This document shows positions 43,526-52,347 of a stretch of 64,000 nucleotides of DNA, one piece after another. The first letter of the stretch is position 1; each line of letters begins with the position of its first letter. The stretch is from positions 1,860,001 through 1,924,000 of the forward strand of contig NZ_CP030055.1 of assembly GCF_015291645.1 (NCBI RefSeq), in the 5' to 3' direction. The DNA comes from Bradyrhizobium sp. CCBAU 53340 (GTDB lineage Bacteria; Pseudomonadota; Alphaproteobacteria; Rhizobiales; Xanthobacteraceae). The position numbers and the translations under genes were made by a program. The notes under the pieces are model-generated. The model had not been told where the DNA came from. It did not search any database and worked only from the letters and a program-made list of their open reading frames with translations.

Positions 43526-45202
43526 ATGAAATTTGATGTGCGCGTAGCATTGATCGCAGTTGCAGCCCTTCTTGCCACCGTCATTGTCGCATCGGCTGAA
43601 GACAAGCCAGCACCGAACAGTCCCGTCCATCTGCCACAAGGCTGGAGCGACGAGACCGCCGATCGCTGGCACTTCATCTCGCAGGGCACGGCGCTGATCC
43701 CCTACGAATGGTTTGTCGCGCTGGAGCAGCCCGGCCAGCCGGGCGGGCAAACCGCACTGATCAAGGCGCCCGAGAATTTGCAGCGACTGGGCTTTCTGAC
43801 CGAGCCCGTCAGCGCGGCCAATCCGGATGGTCTGGCGATCGGCCTCTACAGCACCCCGGTCGACCTTCCCGACGGCAGGCACGCCTGCTGGAAGGGTAAC
43901 TGGCTCGGCCTCGGCTGCGCCGGCTGTCATACCGGGCAGGTCAGCTACCGCGGCCAGCAGATCCGCATCGAGGGCGGTCCTGCCCATATCGATATCGATG
44001 CGTTCGTCGGGCAACTGGTCGGGTCCATCACCGCGGTCCTCCAGAACCAGGACGGGGCCGCACAGCGCTTTATGGCGCGGGTGAAGGCGCCGCCGGCCGA
44101 CGTGCAGAGCGGATTGCAATGCTTCGGCAGCGTCTTGCAGGCGGCCGCAAAGTTCAACCAGGTCGTCGGCGGAAATTCCGGCGATACGGCAGGCGGGGCG
44201 GGCAGGCTGGATGCGCATGGCGCCGGCCTGAACCAGCTTCTGGCCGGACCCTTCAGGCTGATGACCGATCCGGCGGACTTCGGCGAGACCAGGAACTACG
44301 CGCATTTGACCGCGCCGGTGCGATATCCGGCGCTGTGGGATACGCCGCGCTTCAGCTGGGTGCTGTACAACGCCTCGATCCGTCAGCCGCTGACGCGCAA
44401 CATCGTCGAGGCGCTCGGCGTGCTGGCGCCGATCAAGCATGACGCGACGATGATCACGCCCGACGTGATGCATGGCATTCAGATGGAGAATGTGGTCTGG
44501 GGACAGCGCCGGTTGATGGATCTGCGCTCGCCGCGCTGGCCGGAAGCCATTCTCGGCGGGCTGGACCCGAAGCGGGCGCTGCGCGGCCAGTTCGTCTATC
44601 TGAGCGCGTGCGCCAACTGCCACGAGGCTGCACCGAGCGAGGCGGCCTCGGGCGCCTGCAGCGAGATCCAGATCCCGCTGGTCGATCTGCGCAAGGTCGG
44701 CACCGACCCCGAGCAGGCGACGACGTTCAACCGCCGCAAGATCGCGCTGTCGAAGATCGGCGGCCCCGATGCGATGTCCAACTACAAGGCCGCCGAGGCG
44801 CTCACCGGAAACATCGCCGCGCAGTGGATCGCCCGCTCCAAGGACAACGCGGCAAGCGCTGCCGAGATCAATTGCGGTCGTCCAAACCAGTTCAGGGCGC
44901 CGCTGGCGTACCGGGCAAGGCCGCTCAACGGCATCTGGGCGATGGGGCCGTACTTGCACAACGGCTCGGTGCCGTCGCTGCACGATCTGTTGCTGCCGCC
45001 GGGCCAGCGGCCGAAGACCTTCTATGTCGGCAATTGGGAGTTCAACCCTGACATCGTGGGATATGACATGAAGGCCCAGACGCCGGGTGCGTTCCTGTTC
45101 GACACCACCATCCGCGGCAATTCGAATGCCGGACACGTTTACGGAACCGACATGACCGAGGACGATCGCAACGCGCTGATCGAATATCTCAAGACGCTGT
45201 GA
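43526..45202 (+). CDS. Di-haem c-type cytochrome (RoxA-like)
   Basis: 558 residues. A signal peptide (about 1-24) is followed by two haem sites, CAGCH at 131-135 and CANCH at 362-366. The C-terminal stretch NGIWAMGPYLHNGSVPSLHDLL is characteristic of the RoxA/cytochrome c peroxidase-like group; RoxA is a periplasmic rubber oxygenase. It has no detectable partner. The start has TTGGAGCCGAT upstream. The substrate may be peroxide or a polyisoprene/diterpene; this cannot be set from sequence. Confidence 0.85.
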   Translation: MKFDVRVALIAVAALLATVIVASAEDKPAPNSPVHLPQGWSDETADRWHFISQGTALIPYEWFVALEQPGQPGGQTALIKAPENLQRLGFLTEPVSAANPDGLAIGLYSTPVDLPDGRHACWKGNWLGLGCAGCHTGQVSYRGQQIRIEGGPAHIDIDAFVGQLVGSITAVLQNQDGAAQRFMARVKAPPADVQSGLQCFGSVLQAAAKFNQVVGGNSGDTAGGAGRLDAHGAGLNQLLAGPFRLMTDPADFGETRNYAHLTAPVRYPALWDTPRFSWVLYNASIRQPLTRNIVEALGVLAPIKHDATMITPDVMHGIQMENVVWGQRRLMDLRSPRWPEAILGGLDPKRALRGQFVYLSACANCHEAAPSEAASGACSEIQIPLVDLRKVGTDPEQATTFNRRKIALSKIGGPDAMSNYKAAEALTGNIAAQWIARSKDNAASAAEINCGRPNQFRAPLAYRARPLNGIWAMGPYLHNGSVPSLHDLLLPPGQRPKTFYVGNWEFNPDIVGYDMKAQTPGAFLFDTTIRGNSNAGHVYGTDMTEDDRNALIEYLKTL

Positions 45203-45211
45203 GCGGCTGCT

Positions 45212-46051
45212 TCAGTCCTTGCGGCAGGTGAAGCAGTAATAGGGACAGGTGCCGTCAGCGAAGGACGCATGCAGCTGCGTGCCCGGGATGCCCGCGAATT
45301 CGTGCGACATGCCGAGCAGCATCTTTGGCACGATCTCGTCCGCCAGCGCCGTTCGCCGTGCGCCGTCGAGTTCCAGCGCGCGCGCAACGTTGGCGGTGAT
45401 GTCGTCCTCGTGCACGAGGCGCAGGGGCGACTTCGCCAGGGACTGGCGCGGATAGACGTCCTTTGACGGATCCTCGAAGCACGCCATCAGGAGAGCGCCG
45501 CCCGGCCTGAGCACGCGATGGACCTCCTGCAGAAAGCGTCCCATGTCGCCGTAATGCTGCGCGCTCTCGATGTTGACCACGAGATCGAAGCTCTCGTCCG
45601 CGAACGGCAAGCTGAGCGCATTGCCCACCCGGAATGCCAGGTTGCCCTGGTCGGCATAGCGCGCCTTGTTGAAGCGGATCGCCGGCTTGCAGATGTCGAC
45701 CCCGGTGTAGCTCTTCGGGTGGAGGTAGCGCGCGATGTAGGACGCGCCGCCGCCGCGGCCGCATCCGACCTCGAGCACATCCTTGCCCTGGATCGCAGTT
45801 CCCGACACCGTGTGGTGGTAGAGCTGGATCGCGTAGCGATCGGGCTCGTCGGCGGCTTGCAGCGCGACCTGCTCGCCATCAAGCGAGGCATAGCCGTAAT
45901 TGAGGAATCGGATCGCCGCATCCCGGTCGAGGTTGCTCAGCAGGGAGTACCAGGCATTGGTGAAAAGATTGCGCGCGGCGCGCGAATAAAACAGTTTTAC
46001 GACGGCCTGATGTATCGGGCTTGCTGTCGTCGGATACGGATCCTGCTTCAC
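45212..46051 (-). CDS. SAM-dependent methyltransferase (Rv2952/PMT-like)
   Basis: 279 residues. The class I motif DVLEVGCGRGG is at 91-101, then PKSYTGVDICKPAIR and DLVVNIESAQHYGDMGRFLQ. The DEPDRYAIQLYHHTV stretch before motif I and the overall order resemble the mycobacterial phthiotriol dimycocerosate methyltransferase group. It starts with GTG at 46051. Divergent from the SAM-cyclase gene (160 bp) and convergent with the cytochrome gene (9 bp). A lipid or polyketide acceptor is inferred. Confidence 0.83.
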   Translation of the reverse strand: MKQDPYPTTASPIHQAVVKLFYSRAARNLFTNAWYSLLSNLDRDAAIRFLNYGYASLDGEQVALQAADEPDRYAIQLYHHTVSGTAIQGKDVLEVGCGRGGGASYIARYLHPKSYTGVDICKPAIRFNKARYADQGNLAFRVGNALSLPFADESFDLVVNIESAQHYGDMGRFLQEVHRVLRPGGALLMACFEDPSKDVYPRQSLAKSPLRLVHEDDITANVARALELDGARRTALADEIVPKMLLGMSHEFAGIPGTQLHASFADGTCPYYCFTCRKD

Positions 46052-46211
46052 GGATGGGTACTCTCACGCGAAATTGGGGAACGCTTCCACCGTGAAGCAT
46101 GATCCAGCGGTTTTGATGCGTCAACAATGCCGACGCTTGCCTGCCACGATTGACTTCAATTCGAGGGGGAATATACTTTAGGTTTAGTACAGATAATGCT
46201 GGACCCGCGTG

Positions 46212-49200
46212 ATGACTGGGCAGGTTGCTGCCTGGTTGGAGAAGGTCGGCCTCCCTCAATACCTGAAGTCCTTTTCCGACCACGGCATTGATTTCGACAT
46301 TCTTTCCGAGATTACGGATCGCGATCTCGCGACCATGGGTGTTGTGCTCGGGCACCGGCGCAGACTGCTCCGTTCGATTGCCGAGCTGGATGTCCCGAAA
46401 GCGCGTCCGCTTGCACCCAAGGTCGAGGCGGGCGCCGAGCGCCGCCATCTCACGATCATGTTCTGCGACCTCGTCGGCTCGACCGCACTGTCGCAGCAAT
46501 TCGATCCCGAGGAGATGCGCGAGATCCTGCAAGCCTATCGCGAGGCTGCGACTGCGATCATCGCCGGCTATGACGGCATCGTCTCGCGATTGGTCGGCGA
46601 TGGCATCCTGTCGTATTTCGGCTATCCGTCCGCACACGAGGACGATGCCGAGCGCGCGGTCCGCGCCGGCCTCGAGATCACCGCCGCGGTCCAGGCCATC
46701 GACATCCGGCCGGGCCTGCGGCTGGAGGTCCGCATCGGCATCGCCACCGGACTCGTCGTTGTCGGTGATCTCATCGCAAAGGGGGCGTCGAGCCGGCTCG
46801 AGGTGATCGGCGAGACGCCCAACCTTGCGGCGCGGATGCAGGCCTTTGCCGATCCCGGCTCCGTCATCATCGCGGCCTCGACGCGCCGGCTGCTAGGCAA
46901 TCTGTTCCAGCTGCGCGAGCTCGGCGCGCGCGCGATCAAGGGACTTGGCGAGCCGGTCGAAGTCTGGGCAGTGGAGCGTCCGTCGCCGCTGGCGAGCCGC
47001 TTCGAGGCCCATCGCGCCGTGCGCCTCGCCGGTTTCGTCGGCCGCGAGCAGGAGCTCGAGCGCCTCGCCGAATGCAAGCAGCGGGCCTGGCGCGGCCACG
47101 GTCAGGTCGTGCTGATCTCCGGCGAGCCCGGCATCGGCAAGTCGCGGCTGGCAGAGCATTTCCTCAACGGGCGGATCGGCGCGGAGCCGCACATCCGCTT
47201 GCGCTACCAATGTTCACCGCATCATCGCGCCAGCGCGCTCTATCCCGTCATCACGCAGCTCCAGCGGGCGGCGAAGATCGGTGCCGGTGATGGCAGCGCG
47301 CAGCGGCTGCGCAAGCTCGAAGCGCTGCTCGGGCGCAGCGACTTGAAGACGCCGATGCTGGTGCCGCTGTTTGCGGATCTGCTGTCGATCGCCACCGACG
47401 GACGCTATCCGCCGCTGGACTGGACGCCGCAACAGCTGCGGCGCAACACGCTGGCCGCGCTGGTCCAGCGCCTGCAGTCCTTGTGCACCGAAGCGCCGGT
47501 CGTCTGCATCGTCGAGGACCTGCACTGGGCGGATGCGAGCTCGCTCGAACTGCTTGGGCTTGTGGTCAGGCTGGCTGACCAGCTTCGGCTGCTGCTCGTC
47601 CTGACGTTCCGCGACGAGTTCAAGCTGCCATGGATGGGGCCGGCGAACCTGACGACACTGGAGCTCGGACGGCTCAAGGAGACCGACGTCCAGCGCATGA
47701 TCGCGGACGTGATCGGAAGCCACGCGGTTCCGTCCGAGCTGGTCACGCAGATCGCGGCGCGGACCGACGGCGTCCCTCTCTTCGTCGAGGAGCTGACGCG
47801 CACCGTGCTCGAGCTGGGGGTCCTCGAAAAGGGAGCTGGCGGCCGCTACAGGATTGCCGGCAGCCTGCCGCGGCTGTCGATTCCCACGACGCTTCAGGAT
47901 TCGCTGATGGCGCGGCTCGACCGGCTCGGGCCTGCCAAGGAGGTCGCGCAAATCTGCGCCGTCATCGGCCGCGAGTTCTCCGACGTGCTGCTGCGCGCCA
48001 TCGCCGACAAGGACGATGCGGAGCTCGACGCCCGGCTTGCCCAGCTCGAAGCTGCCGAGCTGATCTTCCGCAACAGGTCGGCAGGCGAGGGCGTCTATAC
48101 GTTCAAGCATGCGCTGGTGCAGGACACCGCCTATGAGAGCCTGCTCCGGAGCAGCCGGCGGCGCTTGCACGAGCGGATCGCTGCCGTGCTGCAGGAGACC
48201 TTCAAGGACATCGTCGCCGTGGCGCCGGAAATCGCCGCGCATCATTTCACGCAGGCAGGCCTCGTCGAGGACGCCGTGGAGTGGTGGGGCAAGGCCGGCG
48301 ACCGATCCTTGCGCAGCTCGGCCTATTCCGAGGCGATCGCACATCTGACCAAGGCCATCGGCCTTGCGGAAGGGTTGAGCGAGAGCCCGGCGGGGCAGAG
48401 CCGCCGGCTGCAATTGCAGATCGCCTATGGCAACGCGCTGATCGCCACGCGCGGCTATGGTGCGCCGGAGACCTCGGTAGCGTTCGCCCGTGCGCGCGAG
48501 CTTGCCTCCGGGCTCAAGGGCGCGCCCGAACGGTTCGCCGCCACCTACGGCCTGTGGGTCGGAAGCCTGGTGCGCAGCGAGCTCGGATCGATGCAGGAGC
48601 TGGCGCAGGCTTTCCTCGACGATACTGCCGACCGGCCCGATGCGCCGGAGGCGGGCATCGCCCATCGCGTCTGCGGCATGACCCGCTGGTTCGAAGGCAA
48701 TTTCGTCGAGGCCAGGCAGCATCTCGAGCAGGCGCTCGCGATCTACCGTGACGAGCACGATCGCAATCTCGCTTTCCTCTATGGCCACGACTACGGCATC
48801 GCGGCGGCGATCTACCTCGCGCTGGTGTTGTGGCCGCTCGGCGAGGTCGATCGCGCCGAGCAGCTGGCGCAGGAGGCGATCCGCCGCGCCACCGACAGCG
48901 GCCACATCGCCACGATGGTCTACGCGCATTTCCACAAGATCGTGCTCGACGCAGTGCGGGGCGATCCCGAGGGTGCGCGGCCCCATGTCGATGCCGTGAT
49001 CGAGCTCAGCCGCGAGCACGGCCTGCTGCTTTACACGCGGGCCGGCAAATTCTGGAACGGCTGGATTCGTTGCCATCTCGGCGAGCCGGCGGCCGGGCTT
49101 CAGGAAATGGAGGATTCCATCGCGCTGCCGCTGGTCGGAAAGATGGCGACCGGGCTCTACGTGCCCTTGACCTGGACGCTGCTGGCGGAAGCCAAGGTCG

Positions 49201-49595
49201 GCGAGGGGCAGTTCGTTGAGGCGCTCGCGATCCTCGACGAGCAGCTGGTCGAGGTAGAGCGGACCGGGCAGGAGTGGTTCACCCCGGAGATTCAGCGCCG
49301 GCGCGGTGAGCTGCTTCTGCGCAAGGATCCCATCGATATCGTCGCCGCGGAGACGGCCTTCACCCGTGCCATGGAGACTGCACGGGCGCAGCGGACCGCC
49401 ACGTTCGAGCTGCGCGCCGCGCTCTCGCTTGCCAGACTTTATCAGGCGAGCGGAACGGAGGCGCAGGCGCAGAGCGTGCTCGCTCCGGTGCTCGGGAAGT
49501 TCACGGGCGCACAGGAGTTGCCGGAGATTTTCGAAGCACGGGCGGCCATGGCGCGGTCCAGCAAGACAGGCCCATGCGCAAATCCATGCGATTGA
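46212..49595 (+). CDS. SAM domain-adenylate cyclase-AAA ATPase-TPR protein
   Basis: 1127 residues. A SAM domain (about 3-60) is followed by a class III nucleotide cyclase (about 75-255) with both metal Asp residues (Asp86 in FCDLVGS, Asp130 in VGDGILSYFG). A P-loop ATPase follows (GEPGIGKS at 304-311; Walker B VCIVEDLHWAD), then helical TPR-like repeats to the C-terminus. It resembles the large AfsR/LuxR-type signalling ATPases fused to a cyclase that are frequent in Bradyrhizobium. Its end overlaps the next gene by 22 bp, so they are co-translated. Confidence 0.93.
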   Translation: MTGQVAAWLEKVGLPQYLKSFSDHGIDFDILSEITDRDLATMGVVLGHRRRLLRSIAELDVPKARPLAPKVEAGAERRHLTIMFCDLVGSTALSQQFDPEEMREILQAYREAATAIIAGYDGIVSRLVGDGILSYFGYPSAHEDDAERAVRAGLEITAAVQAIDIRPGLRLEVRIGIATGLVVVGDLIAKGASSRLEVIGETPNLAARMQAFADPGSVIIAASTRRLLGNLFQLRELGARAIKGLGEPVEVWAVERPSPLASRFEAHRAVRLAGFVGREQELERLAECKQRAWRGHGQVVLISGEPGIGKSRLAEHFLNGRIGAEPHIRLRYQCSPHHRASALYPVITQLQRAAKIGAGDGSAQRLRKLEALLGRSDLKTPMLVPLFADLLSIATDGRYPPLDWTPQQLRRNTLAALVQRLQSLCTEAPVVCIVEDLHWADASSLELLGLVVRLADQLRLLLVLTFRDEFKLPWMGPANLTTLELGRLKETDVQRMIADVIGSHAVPSELVTQIAARTDGVPLFVEELTRTVLELGVLEKGAGGRYRIAGSLPRLSIPTTLQDSLMARLDRLGPAKEVAQICAVIGREFSDVLLRAIADKDDAELDARLAQLEAAELIFRNRSAGEGVYTFKHALVQDTAYESLLRSSRRRLHERIAAVLQETFKDIVAVAPEIAAHHFTQAGLVEDAVEWWGKAGDRSLRSSAYSEAIAHLTKAIGLAEGLSESPAGQSRRLQLQIAYGNALIATRGYGAPETSVAFARARELASGLKGAPERFAATYGLWVGSLVRSELGSMQELAQAFLDDTADRPDAPEAGIAHRVCGMTRWFEGNFVEARQHLEQALAIYRDEHDRNLAFLYGHDYGIAAAIYLALVLWPLGEVDRAEQLAQEAIRRATDSGHIATMVYAHFHKIVLDAVRGDPEGARPHVDAVIELSREHGLLLYTRAGKFWNGWIRCHLGEPAAGLQEMEDSIALPLVGKMATGLYVPLTWTLLAEAKVGEGQFVEALAILDEQLVEVERTGQEWFTPEIQRRRGELLLRKDPIDIVAAETAFTRAMETARAQRTATFELRAALSLARLYQASGTEAQAQSVLAPVLGKFTGAQELPEIFEARAAMARSSKTGPCANPCD

Positions 49596-50146
49596 AGAAG
49601 TTCTTGTACTTCGCCGATTTCGTCTTCTATCCCCTGGCAAGCGCTGCGCTGGTGGCGGTCGCGTTGCTGCTGAAGGAGCCGTTGCGCTGGGACGAGGCGG
49701 CGATCGGCTTTGCCTGCGGGCTGCTGCTCTGGAGCCTCGCCGAATACGTCATTCACCGCTTCGCCCTGCATGGTCCGGCCTATCTCGCCGCCCTGCACGA
49801 CATGCACCATTCCGATCCGCGCGCGCTGGTCGGCTCACCGCTCTGGTTGAGCCTCGGCTCGATCTGCCTGGGATCGCTGCTGCCGGTGTGGTTGCTGGTC
49901 GGGTTCGGCAGCGCCTGCACCGTCACGGCGGGATTGATGCTGGGCTACATCTATTTCGGTGCGCTCCATCACATCATTCATCATCATCGCCTGAAGCGCG
50001 GCGGCTATCTCTGGCGCCTGAAGCGCCGCCATACCCGCCATCACTACGGCAAGAGGCCGTGCAATTTCGGCGTGGTCACCAGCATGTGGGATCGCGTGTT
50101 TGGAACGTTTTGTTCCGAATATGACGATTGGCCGCAGCTATCGTAG
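49574..50146 (+). CDS. Fatty acid hydroxylase/sterol desaturase-type membrane enzyme
   Basis: 190 residues with four membrane helices and the di-iron His boxes HRFALHG, HDMHH, HHIIHHH and RHTRHH. It should hydroxylate or desaturate a lipid. It overlaps the cyclase gene, which suggests shared regulation. Its stop codon TAG (50144-50146) is formed by the first bases of a palindromic repeat (50141-50234), so the natural C-terminus may have been trimmed or extended by the repeat. Confidence 0.85.
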   Translation: MRKSMRLKKFLYFADFVFYPLASAALVAVALLLKEPLRWDEAAIGFACGLLLWSLAEYVIHRFALHGPAYLAALHDMHHSDPRALVGSPLWLSLGSICLGSLLPVWLLVGFGSACTVTAGLMLGYIYFGALHHIIHHHRLKRGGYLWRLKRRHTRHHYGKRPCNFGVVTSMWDRVFGTFCSEYDDWPQLS

Positions 50147-50234
50147 GGTGGGCAAAGCGGAGCGTGCCCACGACTTTCTATCGCAGCGCCGGATTCGTGG
50201 GCACGGCGCAAGCGCGCCTTTGCCCACCCTACGA
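50141..50234. repeat. TCGTAGGGTGGGCAAAG...CTTTGCCCACCCTACGA palindromic repeat
   Basis: Outer arms CGTAGGGTGGGCAAAG / CTTTGCCCACCCTACG, inner CGTGCCCACGA / TCGTGGGCACG. It overlaps the stop codon of the hydroxylase-type gene. A distinct but similar element (GGTAGGATGGGGTGAGC) is at 52192-52280. Confidence 0.85.
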
Positions 50235-50263
50235 TCTCAGACTCGCGGAGATTCGTCGCTCAA

Positions 50264-50626
50264 TCAGCCGCAATTCCAGATCGCGCCGATCGGCGTCCGT
50301 GTCCAGCACGGACCGAAGCTGCCGCCATTGTAGCGAGGGCCACCGAAGCCGGGCCGGCCGAAATAATGCCATTCGCCATCGAAGAAGCGGTAATAGCTCG
50401 GCACGGGATCGATATACCAGGGGCGCTGGTTTTCGCGCGCGTAGCGACGAAAGCCGTTCTTTTGCATGAAGATCGGCTGGCTGTTGCTCAGCGGCTGGCG
50501 ATAGCCGGGCAGGAAGCCATAGCCGTGCCAGGCTTGCTTGGGCTTTTTGGCGACGGCTTCAGCAGGCGCAACGCCCGGCAGCAGCGACAGGATGATAGCA
50601 ACGAATAGACATAGATGGCGCGACAT
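50264..50626 (-). CDS. Secreted hypothetical protein
   Basis: 120 residues. A signal peptide (about 1-24, ending PAEAVA) is followed by an aromatic/Gly/Pro-rich mature part (FRRYARENQRPWYIDPVPSY, then FFDGEWHYFGRPGFGG). A single Cys pair near the C-terminus (PCWTRTPIGAIWNC) could form a disulfide. I do not recognise a family; similar small secreted proteins are common in Bradyrhizobium. The ribosome site is weak. Confidence 0.6.
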   Translation of the reverse strand: MSRHLCLFVAIILSLLPGVAPAEAVAKKPKQAWHGYGFLPGYRQPLSNSQPIFMQKNGFRRYARENQRPWYIDPVPSYYRFFDGEWHYFGRPGFGGPRYNGGSFGPCWTRTPIGAIWNCG

Positions 50627-50705
50627 GATCCGACCATAGACAGCCGATGGCGCGAAAGCCATTCAAATCCGAGTAGGATTTTCGCAGGCTTGTGCGAATG
50701 AAATG

Positions 50706-50732
50706 CGGCCGGGCCGAATCGCGGCCCGGCCG
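50706..50732 (-). terminator. Hairpin after the SDR gene
   Basis: CGGCCGGGCC-GAATCGC-GGCCCGGCCG: perfect 10 bp stem, 15 bp past the minus-strand stop at 50748. Only a weak T-rich tail (ATTTCATT) follows on that strand. Confidence 0.6.
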
Positions 50733-50747
50733 TCATGGTCTTGTCGC

Positions 50748-51485
50748 TCAGGCGTTCGCGCCACCGTCGACGGTGAGTGTCGAACCGGTGATGTACTTCG
50801 CCTTCTCGCTCGCCAGGAACGTTACCGCATTGGCGATGTCGTCCACCGCGCCGTAGCGGCCCAGGGCCATGAACTGCTTCAGCGTGTCCGCGGTCGGGCC
50901 GTGGGCCGGGTTCATGTCGGTGTCGATCGAGCCCGGCTGCACCAGATTGACCGTGACATCCCTGGGGCCGAGTTCGCGCGCCAGGCCCTTCGTGAACGCT
51001 GATAGCGCCGACTTCGAGGCCGAATAGATGCCAAGGACCGGCGCGGGCACGCGGTCGGCAAAATAGCTGCCGATGGTGATGATGCGCCCGCCTTTGCCGA
51101 GATGCGGCAGCGCGGCCTTGCTCGCGACGATCGGCGAACGAACATTGACATTCAGCAGTGCGTCGATGTCCGCGAGCGACATGTCGTTGAGGCCGCCGAG
51201 GCGCAGAATGCCGGCATTGTTGACCAGGATGTCGAGACCGCCGAGCGCTGCGACGGTCTTCTCGACCGAGGCCTGGACGGCGGCGGCATCGGCGCTGTCG
51301 GCCTGGATTGCTATGGCCTTCCGCCCCGCGTCCTTGATGGCGGCAACGACCTTCGCGGCGCTGTCCGCGGACTTTTGGTAAGTGATTGCAACGTCGGCGC
51401 CTTCTGCGGCAAGCGCCTTTGTAATGGCCGCGCCGATACCCCTGCTTGCGCCCGTCACCAGGGCCCGTTTTCCTGCCAGCGTCAT
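50748..51485 (-). CDS. Short-chain dehydrogenase/reductase (SDR)
   Basis: 245 residues of classical SDR. NADP-binding TGASRGIG at about 11-18, NNAG at about 89-92, catalytic YSASK at about 156-160, and a C-terminal GSTLTVDGG. The start has AGGAGATCACG upstream. It is divergent from a TetR gene; paired half-sites in the gap suggest repression by it. The substrate is unknown. Confidence 0.9.
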   Translation of the reverse strand: MTLAGKRALVTGASRGIGAAITKALAAEGADVAITYQKSADSAAKVVAAIKDAGRKAIAIQADSADAAAVQASVEKTVAALGGLDILVNNAGILRLGGLNDMSLADIDALLNVNVRSPIVASKAALPHLGKGGRIITIGSYFADRVPAPVLGIYSASKSALSAFTKGLARELGPRDVTVNLVQPGSIDTDMNPAHGPTADTLKQFMALGRYGAVDDIANAVTFLASEKAKYITGSTLTVDGGANA

Positions 51486-51506
51486 CGTGATCTCCTATTC
51501 TATAAC

Positions 51507-51565
51507 GATCGACACAGAATATCTGGGATCTTGATCGCCACCGTCAAGTGAATTATGTGTCGATC
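51507..51565. promoter_or_regulatory. Inverted pair of 10 bp sites between SDR and TetR genes
   Basis: GATCGACACA (51507-51516) and TGTGTCGATC (51556-51565) are exact inverses, 49 bp apart centre to centre, in the divergent promoter. They are candidate TetR sites, one near each promoter. Confidence 0.55.
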
Positions 51566-51583
51566 ATTACAGAAGGGGACGTC

Positions 51584-52186
51584 ATGGCGGGACGGCCACG
51601 GGAATTTGATCGCGAGGCGGCGCTGGAGGCCGCCATGCTGCTGTTCTGGCGCAAGGGATTTGCCAGCGCCTCGATGAACGATCTGTGCGAGGCGATGGGC
51701 GTGCGCTCGCCGAGCCTCTATGCCGCCTTCGAAAGCAAGGAGGCGCTCTACCTCGCGGCGATCGAACACTACGTTCTGACCAAGGGCCCTCCGGTGTGGG
51801 ACAGGCTCGGGGAGGGCGCAACTGCGCGCGAGGGCATTGCCAATCTGCTGCACGCAGCTGCCGACATCCTCCCCAAGTCGCGTTCAGCACCGGCCGGGTG
51901 CATGGTCGTGCTCGGCGCTGTCAGCGACGAATGGCCGGCCTCGATCGCCCGTGCCGTCAAGAAAGTCCGGCTCGACATGCTCGGCAATTTGCGCGCGCGG
52001 CTGCAGGCCGCGGTCGTCAATGGCGAATTGTCCGCCGCAACCGACATCGACGCTCTCAGCCGATTCTACCTCAGCGTCTATCAGGGCATGGCTATTCAGG
52101 CCAGGGACGGCGCCGCGCAGGCGGAGTTGAAGGGCGCCGCCGATGCGGCGATGGCGGCGTGGCCGGGTCGCACCTTGGAGGGGTAG
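51584..52186 (+). CDS. TetR family transcriptional regulator
   Basis: 200 residues. The HTH covers about 8-55 (DREAALEAAMLLFWRKGFASAS, then GVRSPSLYAAFESKEALY), followed by a helical ligand domain. The ATG at 51584 has AAGGGGACGTC upstream. It is divergent from the SDR gene, the likely target, and is followed by a palindromic repeat. Confidence 0.92.
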   Translation: MAGRPREFDREAALEAAMLLFWRKGFASASMNDLCEAMGVRSPSLYAAFESKEALYLAAIEHYVLTKGPPVWDRLGEGATAREGIANLLHAAADILPKSRSAPAGCMVVLGAVSDEWPASIARAVKKVRLDMLGNLRARLQAAVVNGELSAATDIDALSRFYLSVYQGMAIQARDGAAQAELKGAADAAMAAWPGRTLEG

Positions 52187-52191
52187 AGTTC

Positions 52192-52280
52192 GGTAGGATG
52201 GGGTGAGCCCTTGCGAAACCCATTATTGCATCCGAGTGTGTTGCAGCGTGATGGGTTTCGGTCCGCTCGGTCCCACCTAC
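52192..52280. repeat. GGTAGGATGGGGTGAGC...CCCACCTAC palindromic repeat
   Basis: GTAGGATGGGGTGAGCCCTTGCGAAACCCAT ... GATGGGTTTCGGTCCGCTCGGTCCCACCTAC: AAACCCAT/ATGGGTTT and outer GTAGG/CCTAC arms. This is a common Bradyrhizobium repeat, imperfect here. Confidence 0.75.
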
Positions 52281-52297
52281 ACGCTTCATTCGACACA

Positions 52298-52327
52298 AAA
52301 AGGCCTCGCCGAAGCGAGGCCTCCTTG
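52298..52327 (-). terminator. Rho-independent terminator of the small secreted protein gene
   Basis: On the minus strand GGAGGCCTCGC-TTCG-GCGAGGCCTTTTTGTG: 8 bp perfect stem (GGCCTCGC), a stable TTCG loop and a T run, 21 bp past the stop codon. Confidence 0.9.
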
Positions 52328-52347
52328 TTCGCTTTCACTGGCACGAA

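Noticed and set aside
42769..43689. Long minus-strand frame antisense to the DUF2336 operon end and the cytochrome gene start
   Set aside because: It overlaps two plausible plus-strand genes. Only the internal ATG near 43267 has a ribosome site, and the protein shows no recognisable pattern. Kept as a question in the findings, not as a gene.
47214..49640. 808-codon minus-strand frame opposite the cyclase-ATPase gene
   Set aside because: Antisense shadow of a gene with intact P-loop and cyclase motifs; its own translation has no recognisable motif.
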